Source: Bacteroidota bacterium (GTDB lineage Bacteria; Bacteroidota; Bacteroidia; Bacteroidales; Paludibacteraceae). Taken from it: a stretch of 64,000 bases of DNA. The notes below the pieces were generated by a model. It saw nothing but the letters and a program-made list of their open reading frames with translations, ran no database searches and was not told where the DNA came from. How positions within the stretch are numbered: the stretch's first letter is position 1; each line of letters opens with the position of its first letter. The stretch is taken from contig JAEWAN010000006.1 of NCBI GenBank assembly GCA_023391625.1, positions 434,001 to 498,000 of the forward strand, given 5' to 3'. This document shows, piece after piece, positions 42,688-51,296 of the stretch. The position numbers and the translations under genes were made by a program.

Positions 42688-42752
42688 GAATTAGTCTTTT
42701 GTAGAAAGCATCTATAAATAGAATTGAGAATAAAGAATTTATAAGGGAAAAA

Positions 42753-42833
42753 GGGCGTAAATAGTGATCACCCTGTCAAAAGTAAACACACTATTTGCGC
42801 CCGGGCTCCCTTTCAAAAAAAGAAAGGAGGTGA
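42753..42833. ncRNA. Structured intergenic RNA element with an anti-16S-tail sequence
   Basis: A 14-base-pair stem (42753-42766 with 42789-42802, one G-U pair) encloses a 22-base loop. A second stem CTCCCTTTC / GAAAGGAG (42806-42829, one bulge) has an A7 loop. Its 3' side continues as AGAAAGGAGGTGA (42821-42833), the exact complement of the 3' tail of Bacteroidetes 16S rRNA (TCACCTCCTTTCT). Bacteroidetes genes rarely carry Shine-Dalgarno sequences, and no start codon follows at usable distance. On the minus strand the first stem ends in TTTTT and could be a terminator. Either reading is possible. Confidence 0.5.
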
Positions 42834-42939
42834 CTGCAAAAATATAAAATTATATTTTAAATCTACTTGATTTTTAGGCTATTGAAATGATAAATATAGT
42901 CAAATGAATTTTTGTGTTTTACATTAAATTAATTAATTT

Positions 42940-43230
42940 ATGAAAAATAAAATTTTTGCAGGGGTTGTGTTGGCTTTTATAGGGATATCTGCTATAAATA
43001 TAAATTTTGTTATTAAAGGTGACGAATTACAATCATTAGGTTTAGGAATTGAATCAGTGGAAGCATTAGCCAGTGAAACAGGTTCAGATGGTCGGATTTA
43101 TTGTCGATGTACGGAGGCGTGGTTGGCTTCAAAACGAAGTTGTGCTTCGAATGGTAAAAATGCTAAATGTGCTCAAAGTTCTCCTGGTGGAAATATTGAT
43201 TGTTCTCAATATAATGCAAACTGTCAATAA
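42940..43230 (+). CDS. NVEALA-family small cysteine-rich peptide
   Basis: Protein of 96 residues: a basic N terminus, one hydrophobic helix (IFAGVVLAFIGISAININFVI), a linker, SVEALASE (the NVEALA motif, about residues 39-46) and a Ser/Gly-rich tail with six cysteines (RIYCRCTEAW, RSCASNG, KCAQSS, DCSQY, NANC). Typical of NVEALA members: exported, possibly cut after the motif, with the tail disulphide-bonded. Function unknown. It is followed by a stem-loop and then a propeller lipoprotein gene. Confidence 0.85.
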   Translation: MKNKIFAGVVLAFIGISAININFVIKGDELQSLGLGIESVEALASETGSDGRIYCRCTEAWLASKRSCASNGKNAKCAQSSPGGNIDCSQYNANCQ

Positions 43231-43238
43231 ATTATAAT

Positions 43239-43276
43239 ATGGAGTAAAATCGAAATAAATATCGATTTTACTCCAT
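43239..43276 (+). promoter_or_regulatory. Stem-loop between the NVEALA gene and the next propeller gene
   Basis: Perfect 15-base-pair stem (ATGGAGTAAAATCGA and complement) with an 8-base loop, 7 bases before the next start codon. It lacks a T run, so it is more likely an mRNA-stabilising or attenuating hairpin than a full terminator. Confidence 0.55.
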
Positions 43277-43283
43277 AAATCTA

Positions 43284-44429
43284 ATGAAAGTGATGAAAAA
43301 AACTGTTTTTTATTTAATATTTTTATTGGTTGTTTTTACAAGTTGTAAAAGAAATAAAGATGTTTTACATATAGGTAAAGATTATTCTAAGACTTTTGAT
43401 TTGGTTTTAGAATGGGACTCTCTTACGATCGATATATTTAATACAAGTGGAATTGGTGATTTCTTTATGAGGGATTCGGTAATTTCTTTTGCGGATCATC
43501 AATATGCGAGAATTTATAATTATAGTTGTAATACTGGAGATCTGTTATCATATCATTTAGGTTTAGGAAATGGTCCTAATGAACTTCAGAAATTTTTATA
43601 TGCCAACACTATTCAGAATGATACTTCTGTTTTTATAGTGAATAATAATATCGAGTTTTTTTTGTGTGGGAACGATTACTTATTAGAACGGAAAGGATTA
43701 ATGAATTTTGGATGGAAGAATCGTTATACAGGAGAATATGATTCTCCAGAGGTTTATAACTTTATGCTTACCACTGATTTTGGAGTAAATGTTTATAAGT
43801 ATGATGATGATCGTGTAATTATTCCTATACAGCCATTGATTTATTATGCATGTGAAAATGAAATTGTGACACGTAAGCATTATAAAAAAAGCCATATTTT
43901 AGGTTTGTTGAATTTGAAAACAATGGAGGTGGACAGTGTTTTTGGCAGATATCCTAAATATTATCATGAACATCTTCTTCCTCATATTGATTATTTCAGC
44001 TATTTATATTCTAATAATGAGCTGATTGTAAGCTTTGCAGTAGATTCTTTAATTTATGTTTATGAATATCCTGATAAATTATTGTATACGTTTGGTTATG
44101 AGTGTAAGGATATTGTTCGTGATTATACTGAATCTAGTAGATTAACAAATGATCTTTATAAGGATTTTATAAAAACAGGAATAAGTACAGAAATTTTAAA
44201 TTTTCCTGAAACAGGATTCTTTTTCCGGACGTACATAAAAAATATGCAAAATACCTCGTTCGGTATGCAAATTTATAATCGGTCTTATGATTTGTTGGCT
44301 GATGTTGAAGTTCCAAAATATTTTAAATTATTGGGGTATTTTGATTCTTGTTATTATGGAATCACTTTTGTGCCGGAAGAAACGGATGAGAATACTTATA
44401 TCACAATTTATAAAATAAAAATATTATGA
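43284..44429 (+). CDS. 6-bladed beta-propeller lipoprotein
   Basis: Protein of 381 residues with lipobox FTSC (Cys near 22 from the ATG at 43284; the ATG at 43293 is an alternative). Propeller signatures: LVLEWDSLTIDIFNTSG, YHLGLGNGPNELQKFLYAN, LNLKTMEVDSVFGRYP, and repeated YDLLADVEVP-type strands. More divergent than the other members and slightly longer. It overlaps the following DUF1573 gene by 4 bases (ATGA). Confidence 0.75.
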   Translation: MKVMKKTVFYLIFLLVVFTSCKRNKDVLHIGKDYSKTFDLVLEWDSLTIDIFNTSGIGDFFMRDSVISFADHQYARIYNYSCNTGDLLSYHLGLGNGPNELQKFLYANTIQNDTSVFIVNNNIEFFLCGNDYLLERKGLMNFGWKNRYTGEYDSPEVYNFMLTTDFGVNVYKYDDDRVIIPIQPLIYYACENEIVTRKHYKKSHILGLLNLKTMEVDSVFGRYPKYYHEHLLPHIDYFSYLYSNNELIVSFAVDSLIYVYEYPDKLLYTFGYECKDIVRDYTESSRLTNDLYKDFIKTGISTEILNFPETGFFFRTYIKNMQNTSFGMQIYNRSYDLLADVEVPKYFKLLGYFDSCYYGITFVPEETDENTYITIYKIKIL

Positions 44430-44815
44430 GAATTAAGTTTTTTATTTTATTGGATATTTTTTGTGTGTTGAATATCTATGCTCAGGTTATTGATGATGAA
44501 ATTCGGATTCTTAGAAGAACTATTTATTGTGATTATACGATGGATATGGATTCAATATCTGCCACTTTTGTTATAGTTAATAAAAAAGATAAAATAGTTA
44601 AGGTATTGGGTACAGATAAAGCTTGCACATGTTCTTACATGGAGGTTTCTTCAAACGAAATATTACCCAATGATTCTATAGAAGTAAAAATGAATGTTGC
44701 GATACAGGGAAATGATTATATTGATACTTATTCTGTAGTTGTATTGAGTACTTTACAAAAGTATTATAGATTTAGAATAAAAGGAAAATTGAAAGAGGAT
44801 ATTATAATAGAATGA
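44426..44815 (+). CDS. Short DUF1573-domain exported protein
   Basis: Protein of 129 residues with a signal peptide (FFILLDIFCVLNIYA, cleavage before QVIDD). The rest is a single DUF1573 unit, an immunoglobulin-like beta sandwich, with the conserved cysteine-containing turn KACTCSYMEVSSNEILPNDS and the end YRFRIKGKL. DUF1573 domains are common in Bacteroidetes exported proteins and often sit beside propeller lipoproteins. It overlaps the upstream gene, so translation is coupled. Confidence 0.8.
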   Translation: MRIKFFILLDIFCVLNIYAQVIDDEIRILRRTIYCDYTMDMDSISATFVIVNKKDKIVKVLGTDKACTCSYMEVSSNEILPNDSIEVKMNVAIQGNDYIDTYSVVVLSTLQKYYRFRIKGKLKEDIIIE

Positions 44816-45146
44816 AAATGAAATTTATCTACGGTTTATTTTAGGTTCAAGTAAAGATCAGAGTGGTATAAAAAGAATAGAGGATTATATCACTTATTAT
44901 AGCAGTATTGATTGTGATGATCAATATGTTTATGCCTTGTACCAAGGAAGAAAGGGATATGAAGTAAAATCAAGTTCTTCGGAGGTATTGACTTTATTCG
45001 GAGAACCCATTGCCCGGATTAATTTAGATAAATATATCTATTCTTTTGTATTAGATAAACATAATAAGGTTTTATATGGATATAGTCCGGATAATAGCTT
45101 TGATTATGTTTATATTTATGATATGAGTGAATCTGAAATATTTTGA
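44811..45146 (+). pseudogene. C-terminal remnant of a 6-bladed propeller lipoprotein
   Basis: An open frame without any usable start, running from a stop at 44808-44810 to a TGA at 45144-45146. The translation (SGIKRIEDYITYYSSIDCDDQ, VYALYQGRKG, INLDKYIYSFVLDKHNKVLYGYS) is the last third of a propeller protein. The first two thirds are gone. It lies between two intact propeller/DUF1573 genes, as expected after recombination among duplicates. Confidence 0.75.
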
Positions 45147-45173
45147 TTGCTTATATAAATGAAATAGTTATCT

Positions 45174-46190
45174 ATGAAAAAGGGGATTGTCTTTATATTA
45201 TTCGGTATTTTCTTTTTTTATGGTTGTAAAACAACTCCAGGGGCGTTGGATGAAGAAAATATAGTAAATATAACAAGTGAGTATCTTATTTTAGATTGTT
45301 TTGTTGCAAAGCCTTACAGTCTTGTGAATATGGATACTTTGTTGATTTTTTATGATCGTTACGATGGGAAAATGTTTTCAATTTATGATATAAAAAATGA
45401 TCGTTGTTTGGGAAGAGTTGTTTCTGAAGGACATGGAGCCGGTGAGGTAACAGCTCCGGTTGATATTTTATCATTTCCCCAACAGGGGTTATTTTACTTT
45501 ACAGAGAGACATACAGGTAATTTAAATTTATTTGATATTCAGGAAGGAGGTATTCAGGAAAAAATTCATTTTGAATCTCATGCAACTAATTTGCAAAAAA
45601 TGGGAAATTATTTTGTCGGTCTTGGATATTATGATAATGGTTGTTTGGGCATTTATGATCAGAAAGGACGTCTAATTAGAACTGATGGAATTTATCCTTT
45701 CCGGGGAGAAAGAATGGAACGTTTAGCAGCTTCTCTTATTTATCAGGCGGTTTTATGTGCTTCTCCTAATAGTGATTTTTTTGCTACGGGAAATGTGTTG
45801 TGTGATCATTTAGCTTTTTATCGGGTAACTGAAAATGAAGCATTACTGTTAAGACAATATCAGTCGGTTGATGCTAAAGCAAAGTTTGTCGGTAGTAAGT
45901 ATGGGGGTAGTTTAAGAGTTGACGAAGATTGTATTATAAATTATACCTGGGCTTATGGAACAGATAATTATTGTTATATGCTTTACTCTGGCAAAAAGTA
46001 CAAAGAGAATGAAAATATGGATTGGGGTAATTTTATTCGGGTGTTCGATTGGAATGGAAATTATATAAAAACTTATAAAACAGATCGGGATATTCTTACT
46101 TTTTGTGTGGATAAGGTAGATCAATGTATTTATGCGGTAGCAGAAGATGATAGTACGGGTGGATATAGCATTGTAAAGATGAAAATTTAG
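45174..46190 (+). CDS. 6-bladed beta-propeller lipoprotein
   Basis: Protein of 338 residues with lipobox FYGC (Cys near residue 17). Propeller hallmarks: LGRVVSEGHGAGEVTAPVDIL (the GxGxGEV loop), LNLFDIQEGGIQEKIHF, IYDQKGRLIRTDGIYPFRG and the closing blade IRVFDWNGNYIKTYKTDRDILTFCVDKVDQCIYAV. Of the members here it is one of the best matches to the BF2992 type. The signal peptidase gene follows on the same strand. Confidence 0.85.
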   Translation: MKKGIVFILFGIFFFYGCKTTPGALDEENIVNITSEYLILDCFVAKPYSLVNMDTLLIFYDRYDGKMFSIYDIKNDRCLGRVVSEGHGAGEVTAPVDILSFPQQGLFYFTERHTGNLNLFDIQEGGIQEKIHFESHATNLQKMGNYFVGLGYYDNGCLGIYDQKGRLIRTDGIYPFRGERMERLAASLIYQAVLCASPNSDFFATGNVLCDHLAFYRVTENEALLLRQYQSVDAKAKFVGSKYGGSLRVDEDCIINYTWAYGTDNYCYMLYSGKKYKENENMDWGNFIRVFDWNGNYIKTYKTDRDILTFCVDKVDQCIYAVAEDDSTGGYSIVKMKI

Positions 46191-46262
46191 TTTATGTTTA
46201 GTTTGGTGTTTATATTCGGCTAAAGAAAAGGTAGGTGTGAAGTTAATATTCGTGTGGTAAAA

Positions 46263-47144
46263 ATGGAAAGTACAAAATGGGAAGCTTGGATTAAATCAAT
46301 ATCTTATTGGATTTTGGTTATTGTGTTGGCTATTTTATTAGCTTTTACTCTTCGTTTGTTCTTTTTTGCTTCGTTTAAAGTGCCTACTCCCTCTATGGAG
46401 CCTGCTATTGTTTCCGGTGATTTTGTATTGGTTAATAAGATGATACCGGGAGCACGTATTTTTAAAAATTTTGATTTCTTGAGCGATAACTCTGTTCCCG
46501 ATCTATGGAGAGTAAAAGGAATTCGTAAAGTTCGGCGTAATGATGTCCTGGTGTTTAATTTCCCTTATTCCGAGTGGGGAAAGATGGCAATGGATATGAA
46601 TACTTATTATGTGAAGCGTTGTGTTGGAATCCCCGGAGACACATTCTATATTGAGGATGGAGTATATAAAGTAACAGGTTGGGATGTCCCTTTAGGTAAT
46701 TATGAAAATCAGTTAAAACTTAGTCGGTTGGACCAGCAGGATTTTGACAGTGGGTTATGGAACTGCTTCCCTTATGACAAAGAAAATTTTCAATGGACAA
46801 TGAAAAACTTTGGTCCTTTTTATATTCCCCGGGCTGGAGAACGTATCAGCTTGGATACCCTTTCCGTAAAGTTATATAAAAATTTGATAGAGTATGAAAC
46901 TGGGAGTAAAATGAAGGTAGGTAGTGGAAAAGTTTATTTAGCGGATAGTGTGTTGGAACATTATGAGTTTAAGCAGAACTATTATTTTATGGCAGGGGAT
47001 TATATTTTTGATTCCCAGGATTCTCGTTATTGGGGATTATTACCGGAAGATCATATTGTGGGTAAAGCAAGTCTCATCTGGAAATCAGAAGATCCTTATA
47101 CTGCAAAGAAAAGATGGGAACGTTTTTTTATGAAAGTCAAATAG
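46263..47144 (+). CDS. lepB: Signal peptidase I (accessory, within the propeller block)
   Basis: Protein of 293 residues with one N-terminal membrane helix and the S26 Ser/Lys catalytic pair: S44 in PTPSMEPAIV and K118 in YYVKRCVGIPGD. Later boxes D (GDNRYxSxDSR-type: GDYIFDSQDSRYWG) and E are present. The large insert between boxes is usual for Bacteroidetes. The ATG at 46263 was preferred over a GTG at 46254. A housekeeping lepB is normally elsewhere, so a copy inside this block suggests a dedicated substrate, perhaps the NVEALA peptides; that is inference. Confidence 0.9.
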   Translation: MESTKWEAWIKSISYWILVIVLAILLAFTLRLFFFASFKVPTPSMEPAIVSGDFVLVNKMIPGARIFKNFDFLSDNSVPDLWRVKGIRKVRRNDVLVFNFPYSEWGKMAMDMNTYYVKRCVGIPGDTFYIEDGVYKVTGWDVPLGNYENQLKLSRLDQQDFDSGLWNCFPYDKENFQWTMKNFGPFYIPRAGERISLDTLSVKLYKNLIEYETGSKMKVGSGKVYLADSVLEHYEFKQNYYFMAGDYIFDSQDSRYWGLLPEDHIVGKASLIWKSEDPYTAKKRWERFFMKVK

Positions 47145-47168
47145 AAATAAAAACATGTGATAATTAAG

Positions 47169-48047
47169 ATGGAAAGAAGAAATTTAGTTTTTGGGATATC
47201 ATTAATTTTATTGATTAGTGTTATATACGGATGTAAAGGAAATCCGCAACGTGAAGCCAAAAGAATAGTAAAAGAGTGGGTTGGAAAGAAAGTTATTTTT
47301 CCGGATAATGTCCCTTGTTATTCTTTAAATGGAGATGGCGTATGTCCGGATGTGGATGAAAAATCATATAAAGTATTATTGTATACAGATTCGGTAGGAT
47401 GTATCAGTTGTAAACTCAGATTGACTGAATGGAAACAAATTATGCAGGAAGCTGATTCTCTTTTTCCGGGAAAACTGATGTTTGTTTTTTATTTTCATCC
47501 ACAGCGGGAAAAAGAATTGATTTATAATTTTAAGCGAGAGGGTTTTATATATCCGGTATTTATGGATAAGAAAAATGAAATTGATGACTTGAATAAGTTC
47601 CCTTCCAGAATGGAATATCAGTGTTTTTTACTGGATGAGAGTAATCAAGTTCAGGCGATTGGTAATCCGACACTTAATCCACGTATATGGGATTTATATA
47701 AACAATATCTTATGGATGAGCCTGTTGTAGAAACAAATCTTTTAACAATGGTAGAAGCAGATGCTGAAGAAGTTGTTTTAGATGGGTTGAAAGTGAATGA
47801 GGATAGCAGTTGTTCTTTTGTACTGAAAAATACAGGTGAGAATCCTTTGATAATTCAAACAGTGAAAACAACATGTGGGTGCACTGTCCCTGTTTGGGAT
47901 AAACAGCCTATTCAACCTGGAAGTGAAACGACAATTGACGTACAGGTTACCCCTGAACAATCCGGATATTTTCAAAAAACAATCAATGTATTTTGTAATG
48001 TTCCGTCAGAATCTGTCAGATTGTCAATAAAGGGATCAGTTGAATAG
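47169..48047 (+). CDS. DUF1573 lipoprotein with N-terminal thioredoxin-like domain
   Basis: Protein of 292 residues with lipobox IYGC (Cys near residue 22). An N-terminal half (about 60-185) looks thioredoxin-like: VLLYTDSVGCISCKLRL carries a CxxC motif (GCISC), and a FVFYFHP and PVFMDKK core follows. The C-terminal half (about 205-292) is a DUF1573 sandwich (TVKTTCGCTVPVWDKQPIQPG, VQVTPEQSGYF). The start at ATG 47169 gives the lipoprotein signal; an earlier GTG is unlikely. It could oxidise or reduce cysteines of exported peptides. Confidence 0.8.
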   Translation: MERRNLVFGISLILLISVIYGCKGNPQREAKRIVKEWVGKKVIFPDNVPCYSLNGDGVCPDVDEKSYKVLLYTDSVGCISCKLRLTEWKQIMQEADSLFPGKLMFVFYFHPQREKELIYNFKREGFIYPVFMDKKNEIDDLNKFPSRMEYQCFLLDESNQVQAIGNPTLNPRIWDLYKQYLMDEPVVETNLLTMVEADAEEVVLDGLKVNEDSSCSFVLKNTGENPLIIQTVKTTCGCTVPVWDKQPIQPGSETTIDVQVTPEQSGYFQKTINVFCNVPSESVRLSIKGSVE

Positions 48048-48101
48048 TAATAAAAATGTAACCGATTGTCTGAGCTGTCGGTTGCATAATCTTCTTTCTG
48101 T

Positions 48102-48109
48102 TACTTTTG
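48102..48109 (+). promoter_or_regulatory. −7 promoter box TACTTTTG before the O-antigen-ligase-like gene
   Basis: Exact TAnnTTTG match with a TTG at 48082-48084 as possible −33 element; a small hairpin (AACCGA/TCGGTT, about 48059-48083) lies just upstream. Confidence 0.55.
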
Positions 48110-48158
48110 TAATAAAACTAACTGTATCATATGTAGTAAAGAATACAGCAATTTATTC

Positions 48159-49985
48159 ATGCAAAAAAATCAACTTTTTAATATTCTTTTATACGGATTA
48201 TCCCTTATTCCTTTTTTATTGCTTTTTGCCACAGTATTTATTATTGACCGGAGTCTTGCGAATGGAATAACTTCCGGAAAACAGTTTTGGTTTTATGGTG
48301 TAATGACTGTTATTCCTATTGCAGGGATCATATCTTATAGTGTTTACCGGAAGAAAATATCGGTTCGTTTACCGGACTTTTTGATCTTGTTTTTGAGTGT
48401 TATCGGCATAGTGGTCACTTACGTGCACGCAGGCATTAATTCACGGCTTCTTTTATTTGTGTTGCTTATTGCCCTTTATTTTTGTTTTCGTGTGGTATTA
48501 TGTCAACATAAGTGGTATGGCTATGCTTTTGCCCTTATATTAATGGTGACCGGATTGGTTGAAGCGATATGGGGATTAATGCAGTTATATGGTTGTGCTT
48601 ATTCAAATCATTATTTATTTAAGACAACCGGATCATTTTTTAACCCTGGACCTTATGCCGGGTATATTGCTATGGTTTTCCCGGTTTCTTTGTATTATTT
48701 ATTAAAAGATTATAGTGTGTTTGAGGGTAAAAAATTTATAAAAAGATTATTGCCTTTTTACATTCGGTTTACTATTTCTGTTCTGACATTTATTTCGATC
48801 CTTTTAGTACTGCCGTCTACCATGAGTCGAGCAGCATGGCTTGCCGCTTTGGGAGGAAGTGTATTGGCCTTATATTTTTATTTTTCCCGTAAATACCATT
48901 TGAGCGCATATATATGCAGTCATAAGAAAAGAGTATTTGTAATAACCATTATTTTGTGTATCTGTGTTATTGCCGGTGGGATAGGGATGTATTACATGAA
49001 AAAAGATTCTGCCGATGGACGGATGCTGACATGGAAAATTTCACTCCAGACGGTAAAGAATCATCCGTTAGGGGTAGGATTAGGAAATTTTTCAGGTGTA
49101 TATGGAGACACACAGGCAGAATATTTTGCTTCAGGTAAAGCTACAGAACAGGAAGCTTATGTGGCAGGCAATCCGGAATATGGGTTTAATGAATATTTGC
49201 AACTATGTATTGAGTTGGGAGTTGTTGGGCTGGTTGTTTTTGGGGCAATTGTTGTTTTTACCTTTTGGGGTGGGCTTCGAGGTCGGAAATATGCTTCGAT
49301 ATGTGCATTGACAGCGTTACTGATATTTGCTTTTTTTTCATATCCGTTTAGTGTGCTTCCCTATCTGGTTATACTGGTCTTCTTAGTAGCATGGTGTCTG
49401 TCCGGGCAAAGATTTTGTATAAAATGCCAGCGAACGAATACGGTCATAGTAATATCTGTTTTAATGTTTTCATTTGTGTTGGCTACTTTTTGTGCATGGA
49501 ATCGGCTTTCTGTTTATAATGCTTATATTCGTTGGAATCATGCAAAGTCATTATTTAATATGAAAATGTATGATAATATACTTGAAGATTATGCGGAGAA
49601 TGAACCGTTTCTTTCAGATCAGATACAGTTTTTATTTGAATATGGACAAAGCCTCTCAAAGACCGGAAACTATACGGAAAGTAACCGGATATTAAACAAG
49701 GCAACTCGAATTAGTTGTGATCCGATGCTTTACAATATCATGGGGAAAAACTATCAAGAATTAGGTGATTATGGCTTAGCTGAACAAAATTTTATGAAAG
49801 CGGCGAATCTTGTTCCCAGTCGCCATTATCCTTATTACTTATTGGCTAAATTATATTATGAAGAAGAGGATTGGGATAAGTTTAGAAGAGTAGCTTTTTA
49901 TATGTTGGAAAAAGAGCCAAAGGTTCCTTCGCCAGCGATAGAAGAAATGAAGACGGAGATAAAAGCATTGATGGAGGCAATGTAA
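48159..49985 (+). CDS. O-antigen ligase/polymerase-like membrane protein with TPR tail
   Basis: Protein of 608 residues with about eleven membrane helices in the first 450 residues. The Wzy/WaaL-type periplasmic loop spans roughly 200-340, including the family motif region RAAWLAALGGSVLALY and MLTWKISLQTVKNHPLGVGLGNFSG. A C-terminal segment (about 480-600) forms TPR-like repeats (YTESNRILNKATRIS, YNIMGKNYQELGDYGLAEQNFMKAA). Relatives move lipid-linked sugar chains. In propeller/NVEALA loci of Bacteroidales it recurs; a role in glycosylating or processing exported products is possible but unproven. Confidence 0.8.
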   Translation: MQKNQLFNILLYGLSLIPFLLLFATVFIIDRSLANGITSGKQFWFYGVMTVIPIAGIISYSVYRKKISVRLPDFLILFLSVIGIVVTYVHAGINSRLLLFVLLIALYFCFRVVLCQHKWYGYAFALILMVTGLVEAIWGLMQLYGCAYSNHYLFKTTGSFFNPGPYAGYIAMVFPVSLYYLLKDYSVFEGKKFIKRLLPFYIRFTISVLTFISILLVLPSTMSRAAWLAALGGSVLALYFYFSRKYHLSAYICSHKKRVFVITIILCICVIAGGIGMYYMKKDSADGRMLTWKISLQTVKNHPLGVGLGNFSGVYGDTQAEYFASGKATEQEAYVAGNPEYGFNEYLQLCIELGVVGLVVFGAIVVFTFWGGLRGRKYASICALTALLIFAFFSYPFSVLPYLVILVFLVAWCLSGQRFCIKCQRTNTVIVISVLMFSFVLATFCAWNRLSVYNAYIRWNHAKSLFNMKMYDNILEDYAENEPFLSDQIQFLFEYGQSLSKTGNYTESNRILNKATRISCDPMLYNIMGKNYQELGDYGLAEQNFMKAANLVPSRHYPYYLLAKLYYEEEDWDKFRRVAFYMLEKEPKVPSPAIEEMKTEIKALMEAM

Positions 49986-50018
49986 GAAGGTTGAAAGTTG
50001 ATTTAATATAAATTATAT

Positions 50019-51080
50019 ATGAAAAAGATATTATATTATACAGGACTTGTTTTAGCGTTTTTTCTGGTAGCTTGTTCGTCTGATAAAAAGACAGGGGAAG
50101 AAGGGGTGTCTACTGTTTTGCCGGATGAGATAGCTACAGTAAAAGCCGTTAAATTGGAGAGTGCTGATTTTGAACAAGAGATTATTGCAAATGGAACAGT
50201 TCAGGCTGCAGAAAAGGCTGATTTGCGTTTTTTTACGTCAGAAAATATCACGAAAATTTATGTAAAGAATGGAGATCATGTGGTTCGAGGACAAAAAATT
50301 GCGGAATTAGACCAGTTTAAACTGAAGAATAGTCTGAAAGTAGCTGAAGATAATTTATCCCGTTCCCGTTTGGAATTGCATGATGTACTGATAGGGCAAG
50401 GATATTCTTTAAATGATACGGCGGATATACCGGAAGATGTATATGCTATTGCCCGTGTTAAAAGTAATTATGACCAAAATCTTTCACAATATGAACTTGC
50501 AAAGTATAACTGGCAGAACTCTACGCTTTATGCTCCTTTTGATGGCATTGTGGCCAATCTTTTTACCTTGCAGCATAATCAGGCACCTACCAGTGAGGCT
50601 TTTTGTACAATCGTAAATAACCAGCAACTTGAGGTTTTGTTTATGATTCTGGAGAATGAATTGCCCCTAATCGTTAAAGGGGATAAAGTATCTGTTTCTC
50701 CTTATGCCATTAATGATTATACAGTACAGGGCGATATAATTGAAATTAATCCGATTGTAAATAAAAACGGAATGGTGAGAGTGAAAGCACGTGTAAAAGG
50801 AAAACAAAGTAAATTATATGATGGAATGCATGTGAAAGTAAAAGTACAACGTACTGTTCCTAACCAGTTGGTTATTCCGAAAGAAGCTTTGGTATTACGT
50901 ACAAACAAAAAGGTTGTATTTACTTATCAGGAAGGGAAAGCCATTTGGAATTATGTGACTACAGGTTTGGAAAACTCTACCGGATACATTGTGTTGGATG
51001 GATTAAAGGAAGGGGATATGGTTATTTATCAAGGTAATATAAATCTGGCACATGAAACGCCGGTAGAACTGGTTCAATAA
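50019..51080 (+). CDS. RND efflux periplasmic adaptor (membrane-fusion lipoprotein)
   Basis: Protein of 353 residues with lipobox LVACSS (Cys near residue 19). HlyD/AcrA-type adaptor: lipoyl half-motifs (EQEIIANGTVQAAEKADLRF near 55-75 and TLYAPFDGIVANLF near 170), a coiled-coil hairpin between them (VAEDNLSRSRLELHDVL to YDQNLSQYELAKYNWQ) and beta-barrel and membrane-proximal domains (VIPKEALVLRTNKKVVFTYQ). Should link an RND pump to TolC. The pump and TolC genes are further downstream, separated by three propeller genes. Confidence 0.9.
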   Translation: MKKILYYTGLVLAFFLVACSSDKKTGEEGVSTVLPDEIATVKAVKLESADFEQEIIANGTVQAAEKADLRFFTSENITKIYVKNGDHVVRGQKIAELDQFKLKNSLKVAEDNLSRSRLELHDVLIGQGYSLNDTADIPEDVYAIARVKSNYDQNLSQYELAKYNWQNSTLYAPFDGIVANLFTLQHNQAPTSEAFCTIVNNQQLEVLFMILENELPLIVKGDKVSVSPYAINDYTVQGDIIEINPIVNKNGMVRVKARVKGKQSKLYDGMHVKVKVQRTVPNQLVIPKEALVLRTNKKVVFTYQEGKAIWNYVTTGLENSTGYIVLDGLKEGDMVIYQGNINLAHETPVELVQ

Positions 51081-51296
51081 AAAAGTGGAAGGAGATTAGG
51101 TAGTAACAATGATTTTCAGACTTTTTTCAAAATATCATTTTTTCTTTTTTTATAGTTGAATAGTAAAATGAGATAACCGTAGCGAATAGTGTATGACAAT
51201 ATACAAATAGGCGGTAAATGTAGTTTTACTAATAGTGGAATTTGTTGGGATTGGAGAGTGCTTTTTTTAACGCTTATTTTTAAATGTAAAATTCAA

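Noticed and set aside
44937..45146. A 69-residue protein starting at TTG 44937
   Set aside because: The same frame is open well upstream and matches the middle of a propeller domain, so this is part of a truncated pseudogene rather than a small gene.
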